The notes beneath the pieces were generated by a model. The model was not told the origin of the DNA. It saw only the letters and a list, made by a program, of their open reading frames with translations, and did not search any database. 64,000 nt of DNA. Source: Calothrix sp. NIES-4101 (lineage in GTDB: Bacteria; Cyanobacteriota; Cyanobacteriia; Cyanobacteriales; Nostocaceae). The stretch lies in contig AP018280.1 of the NCBI GenBank assembly GCA_004296455.1, positions 1,550,001-1,614,000 of the forward strand, in the 5' to 3' direction. Position 1 is the first letter of the stretch, and each line of letters begins with the position of its first letter. Of this stretch, positions 54,323-62,741 are shown piece after piece. Made by a program: the position numbers and the translations under genes.

Positions 54323-54529
54323 ATGACTATTTGGGTAAACGAACAAATCGATTCATCTGGCATGATTCACGCATGTATCGCCACCCGCGATGAATCCCAT
54401 GCTAAAGATTGTCACGAATCATTTCAGCGAAATTTAACTGACAAGCAAAAAGCATGGGGCTGGGAAGCAAGAATCAGAAAAGTGAATTCTTGGGATGAAG
54501 TCCCCGTTAATGCTTTGAAATTAAGTTAG
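54323..54529 (+). CDS. Small conserved protein of unknown function
   Basis: 68 residues, soluble. It starts MTIWVNEQIDSSGMIHACIA, has a Cys/His-containing middle (DESHAKDCHESFQRNL) and ends KVNSWDEVPVNALKLS. The pattern beta-beta-helix-beta suggests a compact domain. A clear ATG and normal codon use support it. It follows exbD by 136 bp on the same strand. No function known to me. Confidence 0.65.
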   Translation: MTIWVNEQIDSSGMIHACIATRDESHAKDCHESFQRNLTDKQKAWGWEARIRKVNSWDEVPVNALKLS

Positions 54530-54597
54530 TCAATGATTAATGGGTAATGGGTGATAGTTGTTTATCCTTCGTGATTCACGGATACCCAATACCCAGC

Positions 54598-54846
54598 TTA
54601 AAACATCATACTATGTTCTGCATCCCAACATTTGTTACTATGCCATGTCTTATCTTGATGTTCACAGTCTGATTTAGTTTCTATCCAAGGTAATGATGTT
54701 GGGTGGATTGTCGTAGTTGTACTGTAGTAAGTAATCAAAGAAACTATAAATTGCAAACAGATACAGCCAGTAATTGCTAGTTTTACTAAAATGATTGCAT
54801 GAATGAATAGGTGAATTTTATGTTTGTTATGTTTGTATTGTTGCAT
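54598..54846 (-). CDS. Small membrane protein with Cys-containing C-terminus
   Basis: 82 residues. Basic start (MQQYKHNKHKIHLFIH), a hydrophobic segment (about 17-40: AIILVKLAITGCICLQFIVSLITYY) and an external tail with two cysteines (SDCEHQDKTWHSNKCWDAEHSMMF), likely disulfide-bonded. The tail composition, rich in His and Trp, is not random, so I believe in the gene, but no family is named. It is convergent with the preceding small gene. Confidence 0.5.
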   Translation of the reverse strand: MQQYKHNKHKIHLFIHAIILVKLAITGCICLQFIVSLITYYSTTTTIHPTSLPWIETKSDCEHQDKTWHSNKCWDAEHSMMF

Positions 54847-55654
54847 TTTCAGAAGCTGAATTTATCCCTGAATTATTAGTGTTTATCTGCTTTAAGTGAT
54901 TTTTATTTTTACAAATAAAAATAAAGAGACAGGACAATCTAGATGCTAATGCTGTGCAAAATTAAGCATTACATCTAAAAAATATTTAAAATTCCTATTG
55001 GCAAAACCTAATTTGAATTACAACAAAGGTGTATCAAAAAAAGTGTTTGTAATAGTCTAATTATTACTGAGTAATTTCCCCAATGTGCAGGGTTTTACTT
55101 AATGTAGATATAAATTTTCCACAAAATTCTGGTAAATATACAGTCATAAGTATTTCCTAATATTTGCTCAATACAGATTTATTGTTACAAAAAGAACAGA
55201 TAAAATTTACGCACGTAGATTCTTGGTCTTTCTGAAGAAGATTTTTGAGAGAAATCACTTTTGATTTAGTATTAATAAGTTACAAGAGAATCAGTATTAA
55301 TTGCTTCCTGAGAATATCTTAGGTAATGCCAATACCCTAAAAGAAGATTACAGATGACATTGCAGAGTAATAGGGTAACTGATTTGCTTTTATGAATACC
55401 TTTTTTAGAGAAGCCCCAAATCCATATTTACCCACGACACCATTCCAGAATTTCAGAGACATGGACGGTAGTTTCTCTCAAATATTAAGAAAATATTAAA
55501 TTTTTATTAAATTACCAAAAAAAGTTTTCAAAATAGCCAAATAAGTCTTGTATTTATTAAAAAATAATGTTTTTTTGGAAAACTTAGGAGTTATCATTTT
55601 TAACGAGGATAGAAATTGCAAACTTACAAAAATAGTATTAAACAATAAAGTTAG
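54847..55654. other. AT-rich 0.8-kb spacer
   Basis: No credible gene. It holds an AT hairpin TTTATTTTTA-caaa-TAAAAATAAA at 54902-54925 and a bulged hairpin TACCCTA/TAGGGTA with inner ATTAC/GTAAT at 55333-55377. Base composition is much poorer in G and C than the neighbouring genes. Confidence 0.45.
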
Positions 55655-56230
55655 GTGGACTATTTCCGGATTTCTACTTCAGATGAAAGCTGTCTCATCA
55701 ATTGGGTTGGTGAGGAGGGACAAGCAGTTCAAATTTCCATTCATTCTCCGAGTAAATATATCTGTACCAACCGCGAACGGATATTACCAGACTGGAGAAA
55801 TAGCACACCAATGTGGGTAGTGGTAGTGCTGATGCGATCGCGTTATGATTTGCTAGAAAGCAATAGGCTAATAGAGGCAGAAAAGCAGATTTTGCGTGAG
55901 CGATTTATGCGCTTTGGCTTAGATGTTGCCTTTAATTTGCGGGATATGGGATACATGGCTGATATTATTGATCCACGCACAGGTTATCCATTACTTTCAC
56001 GTCCCGGTCAAGTTCCCCATAATGATACAGCAGTTATCGAAGCTCTACTAAATTATCCAATTATTAAAAATAAGTGTCGTGTTTTAGTACATCCGCAATG
56101 GGGAACATCAGTTTACCCAGGAATTCTACTTTCTGAAGCTCCCCCAATCGTGACTGAATGGATATTAAAAGATATTGCTAAGTCCCGGGGATGGCAAGAA
56201 GTGAAAAAGAAACAAGCTGTAAATTCCTAA
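55655..56230 (+). CDS. MMADHC-like protein (methylmalonic aciduria and homocystinuria type D family)
   Basis: 191 residues from a GTG; an in-frame stop directly upstream (55652) rules out a longer frame. The middle part has MADIIDPRTGYPLLSRPGQVPHNDTAVIEALLNYPIIKNKCRVLVHPQWGTSVYPGILLSEAPP (about 98-162), the conserved core of the MMADHC fold, a nitroreductase-like scaffold without flavin. In animals MMADHC directs cob(II)alamin from MMACHC to its enzymes; cyanobacterial homologues have no settled role. It is convergent with hemN. Cobalamin trafficking or a tetrapyrrole link is inference. Confidence 0.75.
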   Translation: MDYFRISTSDESCLINWVGEEGQAVQISIHSPSKYICTNRERILPDWRNSTPMWVVVVLMRSRYDLLESNRLIEAEKQILRERFMRFGLDVAFNLRDMGYMADIIDPRTGYPLLSRPGQVPHNDTAVIEALLNYPIIKNKCRVLVHPQWGTSVYPGILLSEAPPIVTEWILKDIAKSRGWQEVKKKQAVNS

Positions 56231-56238
56231 TTATTATC

Positions 56239-56271
56239 CTCTCAATACTTCGGGGAGTAAAGTATTGAGAG
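56239..56271. terminator. Hairpin shared by two convergent genes
   Basis: CTCTCAATACTT pairs perfectly with AAGTATTGAGAG (12 bp) in the 47-bp gap between the MMADHC-like gene and hemN. T-runs are weak on both sides, but the position fits a bidirectional terminator. Confidence 0.6.
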
Positions 56272-56277
56272 CATAGA

Positions 56278-57660
56278 TTAAATTGCACGGGAAAGCTTTC
56301 TCTCTCGCGTGATTTTATGTGCATCAAAAATTACGGCAATATTGCGAACTAGCAATCTACCAATTTCGGTAATTGTAATCGATTGATTAGATAAATCTAC
56401 CAAGCCATCATTTTCTAATCGCTGTAATTCCTGCATCTCCTGAGCAAAATACTTATTAAAATCTATCTGATATTTTTGCTCAATTTCCTGCTTATCTACC
56501 CGCGTACCCGACATAATACCCATAATGACATCGCGACGCAAAATGTCTTCCCAATTCAATTTATAACCTTTAGAGGTTGGTAATATTCCCGCATCAATTG
56601 CTTGATAGTAATCTTTTAACTGCTTATGATTTTGGGCATAAACTTCATGTAACATACTTACAGAAGTCGCTCCAAAACCAAATAATTCAGCTTGTCCATG
56701 AGTAGTATATCCCTGAAAATTGCGCTGTAAAGAACCTTCATTCTGGGCTGTCGCCAGTTCATCATCAGGTTTGGCAAAATGGTCCATACCAATAAATAAA
56801 TATTTGTTTCTGGTTAATTCTTCAATTGCCATCTGAAGAATTTCTAGCTTTTCTTGTGGCGGTGTCAGGGCATCTGGATCAATATTTTTTTGTATGACTT
56901 TTACCCAAGGAATGTAAGCAAAATTAAAGACAGCAATTCTATCTGGGTCTAATTCAATTGTCTTTTTAATAGTGCTGCGGAAGCTTTGTAAATTTTGGTG
57001 AGGTAAGCCATAAATCAAGTCAACATTAATACTGTCAAATTCAGCTTCTCGCATCCATCCCATCACATTAAAAAGCATTTCATCCGGTTGAATACGGTTA
57101 ATTGCTGCTTGTACTTTGGGGTCAAAATCTTGAAGTCCAAAACTAATCCGATTAAAACCAAGTTCCCGGAGGAAGAAGAGATAGTCTTTGTCAATGTAAC
57201 GAGGGTTTACCTCAATCGAAACTTCTGCATGAGGATGAATTGTAAAATTATGAGTAATATTTTTCCAAATTTGTGCGACTTGTTCTTTACTTAAGTAATT
57301 GGGAGTTCCACCACCCCAATGTATTTGCACAACCGGACGTTCAGGAGAAATTAACTTGGCAGTTTGTTGAATTTCGCGTCCCAAATATTCAACATAGGGA
57401 ATCGCAATATTCTTATTACCAGAAACAATGATATTACATCCGCAATAATAGCAAGCACTCTGGCAGAAAGGAATATGAAAGTATAAAGAAAGCGGAGTTT
57501 GACGTTCGTTTGAGAGCGCGATCGCATCTAGAAAGTCCTGCTGTTGAAAGCTTTCTCTTAACTCTGTTGCTGGTGGATAACTTGTATATCGCGGTGTCGG
57601 AGTATCGTATTTTTTGATTAATTCTAAATCGAATTTTACACCAGGTACTTGAAAAACCAT
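56278..57660 (-). CDS. hemN: Oxygen-independent coproporphyrinogen III oxidase
   Basis: 460 residues. Radical SAM enzyme that decarboxylates two propionates of coproporphyrinogen III to give protoporphyrinogen IX without oxygen. N-terminal PTPRYTSYPPATEL, the iron-sulfur motif C66-QSA-C70-YY-C73-G-C75, and SAM-binding IHWGGGTPNYLS with EVNPRY are all typical of true HemN rather than the HemW relative. The second SAM-site region RISFGLQDFDPKVQ is present. It is preceded on the same strand by heme oxygenase (157-bp gap) and replaces the oxygen-requiring HemF under low oxygen. Confidence 0.95.
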   Translation of the reverse strand: MVFQVPGVKFDLELIKKYDTPTPRYTSYPPATELRESFQQQDFLDAIALSNERQTPLSLYFHIPFCQSACYYCGCNIIVSGNKNIAIPYVEYLGREIQQTAKLISPERPVVQIHWGGGTPNYLSKEQVAQIWKNITHNFTIHPHAEVSIEVNPRYIDKDYLFFLRELGFNRISFGLQDFDPKVQAAINRIQPDEMLFNVMGWMREAEFDSINVDLIYGLPHQNLQSFRSTIKKTIELDPDRIAVFNFAYIPWVKVIQKNIDPDALTPPQEKLEILQMAIEELTRNKYLFIGMDHFAKPDDELATAQNEGSLQRNFQGYTTHGQAELFGFGATSVSMLHEVYAQNHKQLKDYYQAIDAGILPTSKGYKLNWEDILRRDVIMGIMSGTRVDKQEIEQKYQIDFNKYFAQEMQELQRLENDGLVDLSNQSITITEIGRLLVRNIAVIFDAHKITRERKLSRAI

Positions 57661-57817
57661 CTATTTTGTTCCAATTTGAGCGGGAAATGGGGAAGGGTAA
57701 TTTGTAAGATTTGCTACCCTAAAAAAAGCAAAATATATTATGCGAGAAGCTAAATTTACGCCATCAATCAGCTACGTAATTAATAACTTCTCACTCAAAA
57801 CTCAAGACTCAACACGA

Positions 57818-58534
57818 TTAATTTGCCGGTGCAACTTCCGTACTTCCAGGATTATGTGATCGCACCAAGGAATTGTATAGAACTTGCCCAATAGCTTGAA
57901 TTAATGTGCCCTCTAAATCTTGTGCTGCTAGCAAATTTAAATGAAAGGCATGATTTGCTTCTGCAACAATTTTATCTGCTGTGACATCATCAATTGGTAA
58001 TGCATTCAACGCTTGCCGATATTTATCTTTAAAGGCATTTTTATCAGGGATTTGTTCAAAGTTATAAAATGATGTTCCTTGATAACCTTCCAGCTTTAAG
58101 GCTGTTTGAGCAATCTTTTGAAACATCTGCCCCCCCGATAAATCTCCCATATAACGGGTGTAGGTATGCCCCAACAATAAAGACGGTTCTTTTGCAGAAA
58201 TCTGCCGAATCCGATTGACGTAATTTTGAGTCGCCTGAGTCGGAGAAATTTGCTCTTGCCAATTTTTTCCGTAATAAAATTCCAAGTCTTTTTCCAAATT
58301 CGCTTTTCGGTTCAACTCTGGAAAATAAAGCGGTTTAATTACTGGATGCTCACGATGTTTTTCAATTGCAGCCTCGAGCTCACTATATACGTAATATAAA
58401 TTACCTAAAAATGTGGCAAAACAATTACGATCAACCACTCCCTTCAAAAAACATTTTGTAAAGCCAGCATTTTCCGCAGATGTGTGTGCCTTTTGTGTGC
58501 CAGCACGAAGTTTAATCGCGAGATTGCTACTCAT
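57818..58534 (-). CDS. Heme oxygenase (biliverdin-producing)
   Basis: 238 residues. Opens heme to biliverdin IX-alpha, CO and iron with ferredoxin as reductant, feeding phycobilin synthesis. The proximal heme ligand His17 is in QKAHTSAEN and the distal helix motif G130-DLSGGQ-136 is intact. It stands upstream of hemN and divergent from acsF. By context it corresponds to Ho2, the low-oxygen isoform of Synechocystis, rather than the main Ho1, but the isoform call rests on neighbours. Confidence 0.93.
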   Translation of the reverse strand: MSSNLAIKLRAGTQKAHTSAENAGFTKCFLKGVVDRNCFATFLGNLYYVYSELEAAIEKHREHPVIKPLYFPELNRKANLEKDLEFYYGKNWQEQISPTQATQNYVNRIRQISAKEPSLLLGHTYTRYMGDLSGGQMFQKIAQTALKLEGYQGTSFYNFEQIPDKNAFKDKYRQALNALPIDDVTADKIVAEANHAFHLNLLAAQDLEGTLIQAIGQVLYNSLVRSHNPGSTEVAPAN

Positions 58535-58955
58535 TTTAATTCCTTTATATTCAAACTCAAGATGAATTCAGCAGCCACAGACTCACAATGACTACCTATC
58601 TATCACTTGTCACAATTGCACACACGCAAAAAAAGAGTGGAGAGGAATGAGATAGCCTGCATCGCAACCCAAACGCTTACAGACTCCAACCATGCTTATT
58701 TCTAGCAAAAATCTAGATTTTTTTCTAGCTATATATCTACATAGACATACACAATTATTTACAATTGGTCAGTCACGGGGAGATGATAAAAGCGGCAAAG
58801 GCTTGATAATCAAGGATTTTTTGCTTATGGAGAACAGCAAAATCTGCCAATATTTTTCTAAAATAATTTTCAATTCTCCCGAATTAACAACGATTGGCAA
58901 GAAAAATCCAGCGTTAAATGGCAATGTAAGAATAGAGTGATGTAGAAGGATTTGC
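58535..58955. promoter_or_regulatory. Shared control region between heme oxygenase-hemN and acsF
   Basis: 421 bp, no gene. It must hold the two divergent promoters. A perfect palindrome CTTGAT-a-ATCAAG lies at 58802-58814, about 142 bases before acsF. In Synechocystis the same genes are activated at low oxygen by ChlR, a MarR-type protein, and MarR proteins bind palindromes of about this size. The identification as an operator is inference. Confidence 0.5.
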
Positions 58956-60038
58956 ATGGTTCAGTCAAATTCGGCTTTAAATGCTGGTTTCCTTAAGCCA
59001 GGAGTGAAAACGCCAGTTCGCGAAACATTATTAACACCCCGCTTTTACACGACAGACTTTGATAAAGTCGCGCAAATGAACTTGTTGGATGACGAGAAGG
59101 AATTGCGGGCGGTGGTAGCTGAGTTAAAAGCTGACTATAATCGCCATCACTTTATCAGGGATGACGAGTTTAAGCAGAGTTGGGAATGCATTGACGGACA
59201 AACGCGGCTGGCATTTATCGACTTTTTGGAACGTTCCTGTACTTCGGAGTTTTCCGGGTTTTTGTTATTTAAGGAGCTGACACGCAAACTTAAAAATCGT
59301 AGCCCATTATTATCAGAAGCATTTGAATACTTAGCACGAGATGAAGCCCGTCATGCGGGATTTATCAACAAAGCAATGGCTGATTTTAACCTATCCCTAG
59401 ATTTAGGTTATTTAACTAAAAACCGTACTTACACTTTTTTCCCACCAGAGTGGATTATTTATACCGTTTATTTGTCGGAAAAAATCGGCTATTGGCGGTA
59501 TATCATTATGTTCCGACATCTCGAACAAAAACCAGGGTATCAATATTATCCCTTGTTCCGTTATTTCGAGAACTGGTGTCAAGACGAAAATCGACATGGA
59601 GATTTCTTTAAAGCCCTATTGCGATCGCAACCCCAGCTTTGGGACAATTGGAAAGCACGTTTATGGGCAAGATTTTTCTTACTGTCGGTATTTGCCACCC
59701 ATACGCTAACGGTACTGGAACGAGGTAACTTTTATAAATCCTTGGGCATAGATGCCAGGAATTATAATATTCAAGTCATTGAAAAAACCAATGAAACCTC
59801 TGCACGAGCATTCCCCGTAATTCTCGATACCAAACATCCTAAGTTTTTCCCACTTTTAGAACGCTGCTCTAATATCAACTTTAGATTGAGGTTAATGGAT
59901 ATTAAATATAGCGACAAACCCAAAATTCAGAAATTTTTCTTGAAACTTCCTCTCATGCTGGCAGTTACATTTTACATGTTACGACTGTTCATCATTAAAC
60001 CTATTGATGCAGAAGCAATACGAATGGAAGTACATTAA
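58956..60038 (+). CDS. acsF: Magnesium-protoporphyrin IX monomethyl ester oxidative cyclase (AcsF/ChlA)
   Basis: 360 residues. Di-iron enzyme that forms the fifth ring of chlorophyll with oxygen, producing divinyl protochlorophyllide. Both iron-binding motifs are present: E130-ARH-133 (in LARDEARHAGF) and E211-NRH-214 (in CQDENRHGDFF), plus Glu98 in CTSEFSGF. The C-terminal part has a hydrophobic segment (about 330-350). Cyanobacteria often have two copies; the context with heme oxygenase and hemN marks this one as the ChlAII-like, low-oxygen copy. Confidence 0.95.
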   Translation: MVQSNSALNAGFLKPGVKTPVRETLLTPRFYTTDFDKVAQMNLLDDEKELRAVVAELKADYNRHHFIRDDEFKQSWECIDGQTRLAFIDFLERSCTSEFSGFLLFKELTRKLKNRSPLLSEAFEYLARDEARHAGFINKAMADFNLSLDLGYLTKNRTYTFFPPEWIIYTVYLSEKIGYWRYIIMFRHLEQKPGYQYYPLFRYFENWCQDENRHGDFFKALLRSQPQLWDNWKARLWARFFLLSVFATHTLTVLERGNFYKSLGIDARNYNIQVIEKTNETSARAFPVILDTKHPKFFPLLERCSNINFRLRLMDIKYSDKPKIQKFFLKLPLMLAVTFYMLRLFIIKPIDAEAIRMEVH

Positions 60039-60459
60039 TTTTGAATTGTAGTTTGCCTGACTTTGCAAATTAATCATTGTCTCTGCGTCAATCCTATATA
60101 AATTTTTATATTCCCGATTTCCCTTAGAGGATGCTAAGTGGAGGAAAGCGTTAGGTATCTGTAACCGCACTTGACGTTTTCTCGCCTCTAGCGAGGAAGT
60201 AATCCCCAAGGCTCTCTCAACCTCCAGTGTGAGAATTACCTTTCCCACCTGGAGGTTGGAGGTTGGGCAAAAACCCCAAACAAACTTTGAACTTTACTTA
60301 TAACGCCACCACATCTCCTCATCTCCCTATCTCCGCATCAGTATTAATCATCTCCTTAGTCGCAAATTCTTAGGTTTTTTATTCCTCCGCCCTCTACAAT
60401 GGTTTGAGGCAAGAGAAAATAAAAAAGAGTCAATTTTGCAACTATTTGAAGAAAAGTAA
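60039..60459. other. Spacer between acsF and ispH with two hairpins
   Basis: CTCGC-ctcta-GCGAG at 60181-60195 and CAACCTCCAG/CTGGAGGTTG at 60218-60258 are clear inverted repeats. A minus-strand frame spanning them has protein-like content (LGITSSLEARKRQVRLQIP) but no family resemblance; I keep it as unassigned. Confidence 0.4.
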
Positions 60460-61668
60460 ATGGATACTAAGGCATTTAAGCGTTCTTTACAACATTCCGA
60501 AAACTACCACCGTCGTGGTTTTGGTCATCAAGAGGAAGTTGCTACTCAATTAAAATCAGAATATCAAAGTCATTTAATCCAAGAAATTCGTAATAGTAAT
60601 TATAATTTCCAACGTGATAATGTCACAATTCGATTAGCACAAGCTTTTGGTTTTTGCTGGGGTGTTGAGCGTGCCGTCGCTATGGCGTATGAAACTCGAC
60701 AGCATTTTCCTACCGAACAAATTTGGATTACCAATGAAATAATTCACAACCCATCAGTAAACCAACGTTTACGAGAAATGCAAGTCAAATTTATTCCCGT
60801 GACAGACGGTAATAAAGACTTTTCAATTGTTGAAAGTGGTGATGTTGTCATCTTACCTGCCTTCGGTGCCAGCGTCCAAGAAATGCAAATTCTCAATGAT
60901 AAAGGTTGTAAAATTGTCGATACAACCTGTCCTTGGGTTTCTAAAGTTTGGAATACCGTAGAAAAACACAAAAAGGGTGAATTTACCTCTATAATTCATG
61001 GTAAATATAACCACGAAGAAACAGTTGCAACTAGTTCGTTTGCTGGTAAATATTTAATAGTTTTAAATATGCACCAAGCCGAATATGTTGTTAATTACAT
61101 CTTAAATGGTGGCGACAAACATGAATTTATGGCGAAATTTGCTAAAGCTTGTTCGTCAGGATTTGATCCGGATATCGATTTAGAAAGAGTTGGGATTGCT
61201 AACCAAACAACGATGTTAAAAGGCGAAACCGAGGAAATCGGTAAATTATTCGAGCGGACAATGATGAAAAAATATGGACCGCAAGAATTAAACCAGCATT
61301 TTCAAAGCTTTAATACTATTTGCGATGCGACTCAAGAACGCCAAGATGCTATGTTTGAGTTAGTCGAAGAAAAAGTTGATTTAATGATAGTTATTGGTGG
61401 CTTTAATTCATCGAATACAACTCATTTACAGGAGATTGCAGTTGAGAGGAAAATTCCTTCATACCATATTGATTGTGTAGAGCGAATTAAATCAAACAAT
61501 ATGATTGAGCATCGCGAACTCACTGGAGAATTAAAGATAACAGAAAATTGGTTACCTGAAGGTGAAATAGTAGTTGGTGTTACTTCTGGTGCTTCCACCC
61601 CCGATAAAGTAGTAGAAGAAATTATCGAGAAAATTTTTGAATTGAAGCAATCAGTAGCGATGGTTTAA
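60460..61668 (+). CDS. ispH: 4-Hydroxy-3-methylbut-2-enyl diphosphate reductase
   Basis: 402 residues, the long form shared by cyanobacteria and plants. Last step of the MEP pathway: reduces HMBPP to IPP and DMAPP with a 4Fe-4S cluster and ferredoxin. Cluster cysteines are Cys66 ([11 protein letters not shown]), Cys157 ([11 protein letters not shown]) and Cys288 ([11 protein letters not shown]); substrate histidines lie in IIHNP (His96) and IIHGKYNHE (His180). The N-terminal 50 residues are the cyanobacterial extension. The ATG at 60460 is the natural start. It stands alone and supplies precursors for carotenoids and phytol. Confidence 0.96.
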   Translation: MDTKAFKRSLQHSENYHRRGFGHQEEVATQLKSEYQSHLIQEIRNSNYNFQRDNVTIRLAQAFGFCWGVERAVAMAYETRQHFPTEQIWITNEIIHNPSVNQRLREMQVKFIPVTDGNKDFSIVESGDVVILPAFGASVQEMQILNDKGCKIVDTTCPWVSKVWNTVEKHKKGEFTSIIHGKYNHEETVATSSFAGKYLIVLNMHQAEYVVNYILNGGDKHEFMAKFAKACSSGFDPDIDLERVGIANQTTMLKGETEEIGKLFERTMMKKYGPQELNQHFQSFNTICDATQERQDAMFELVEEKVDLMIVIGGFNSSNTTHLQEIAVERKIPSYHIDCVERIKSNNMIEHRELTGELKITENWLPEGEIVVGVTSGASTPDKVVEEIIEKIFELKQSVAMV

Positions 61669-62228
61669 ATACTATATAAATAGATTAGATGTAGTGCTAA
61701 TTTCTTTGGAAGTTAACACTACATTTATTCATCTGTATAACACTAATTAGCTAGGTTTAATTAAATCTAAAGCCTAACAACAGTAGACTATACTCCCTTT
61801 ATTGGTTTTTCTTAAGTCTTCATGTTTACTTTATACTCTTCATGCTTGTCTGAAGGTTATGCCAGTTTGATAATTATCCCATTATGCAATTCATAGCGAT
61901 TCCTTTCTGGCTTTTTCTCCAAAAATTATGGAATGATTAGAGAACTACACAAAAAAGATGATCCTATAGCAAACCTGGTTTAGTATTAAGTTTCAACGAA
62001 CCATTTTTACCAGACGTGAAAAGTTGTCGATTTGTTTGCCAGCTTCTACCATATTTAGGCTGCACAAAGAAATTCCCCTTCTTCTATCATCTCTTATGGC
62101 AGGATCAATTATTCTGTGGGGTTCTCTTAGTAATTTTTGCCTTGGTAGTATTTGGGTCATCGGTTTTAAAAACAAGATTTTTTCAGGGATACATGAGAAC
62201 AATATCGAGAAAATCTTGGCAAAATTCT
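61669..62228. other. Spacer after ispH
   Basis: 560 bp. Minus-strand bases 61993-62202 could encode a short basic peptide (HRIIDPAIRDDRRRGISLCSL) that I do not recognise; it may be a relic. An imperfect repeat of TTCATG/CATGCTTG words occurs at about 61819-61850. Otherwise empty. Confidence 0.35.
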
Positions 62229-62741
62229 CTACTTTGATGGTGACATTAAATCTGAATCAGGTAATTTCGGCTGGTAGTCAAATAACCATTTAAATTGCAA
62301 ATCTCCCAACCATGTCGGTGTCAGACGATATATTGAGTCTCTTAGCCAACAACCAAAAGCGGAATCTGTTTGTGCTAACTGTCCCACTTGCCGGGATACA
62401 GTGAAAACTTTTGCGACTCTGGAACTACGGCTTTGTTCAAACTGACGCAAACTTGTTGGTATCTCTTCACCCTTGGCTTGACCAATTACTAAGTATTTAA
62501 CTAATTCAAAAGCATCTTCGATCGCCATACAACCACCTTGACCGAGATTTGGCTGGACGGGATGAGATGCATCACCAATTAATGTTGTGTAACCTTTGCC
62601 CCATTCATTTCCCAAAGGTTCGCGATCATAAATATCATCACGATAGATTATGTTTTCATCCAAGCTGTCAATAATCGCTGGTATTGGTTGGGCATAGTCT
62701 AGGCTGTTGACTCTGTGCCTTTTGACATGGTAAAAGTTCAT
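62229..62741 (-). pseudogene. FAD-dependent monooxygenase, C-terminal part cut off by a transposon
   Basis: About 155 native residues, beginning near YAQPIPAIIDSL. The second FAD motif GDASHPVQPNLGQGGCMAIEDA is intact; this GD motif and the downstream helices are those of the zeaxanthin-epoxidase/PHBH-like group A monooxygenases. The first about 14 codons of the frame (ending RHRVNSL) appear to come from the adjacent mobile element. The missing N-terminal two thirds, with the Rossmann fold, should lie beyond the element outside the window. Without the FAD-binding start it cannot work. Substrate unknown. Confidence 0.75.

Noticed and set aside
55548-55820. A 90-codon plus-strand frame overlapping the MMADHC-like gene
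   Set aside because: The overlapping frame has the conserved core; this one is a shadow.
58692-58957. Short frames on both strands in the heme oxygenase/acsF control region
   Set aside because: They overlap on opposite strands, have no family resemblance and would fill a region expected to hold two promoters.
59979-60248. An 89-codon minus-strand frame after acsF with basic composition
   Set aside because: It overlaps the acsF 3' end and two hairpins; no family recognised. Mentioned only as part of the spacer.
61993-62237. Overlapping short frames on both strands after ispH
   Set aside because: Neither has a ribosome-binding site or a recognisable family, and both overlap each other; kept as empty spacer.
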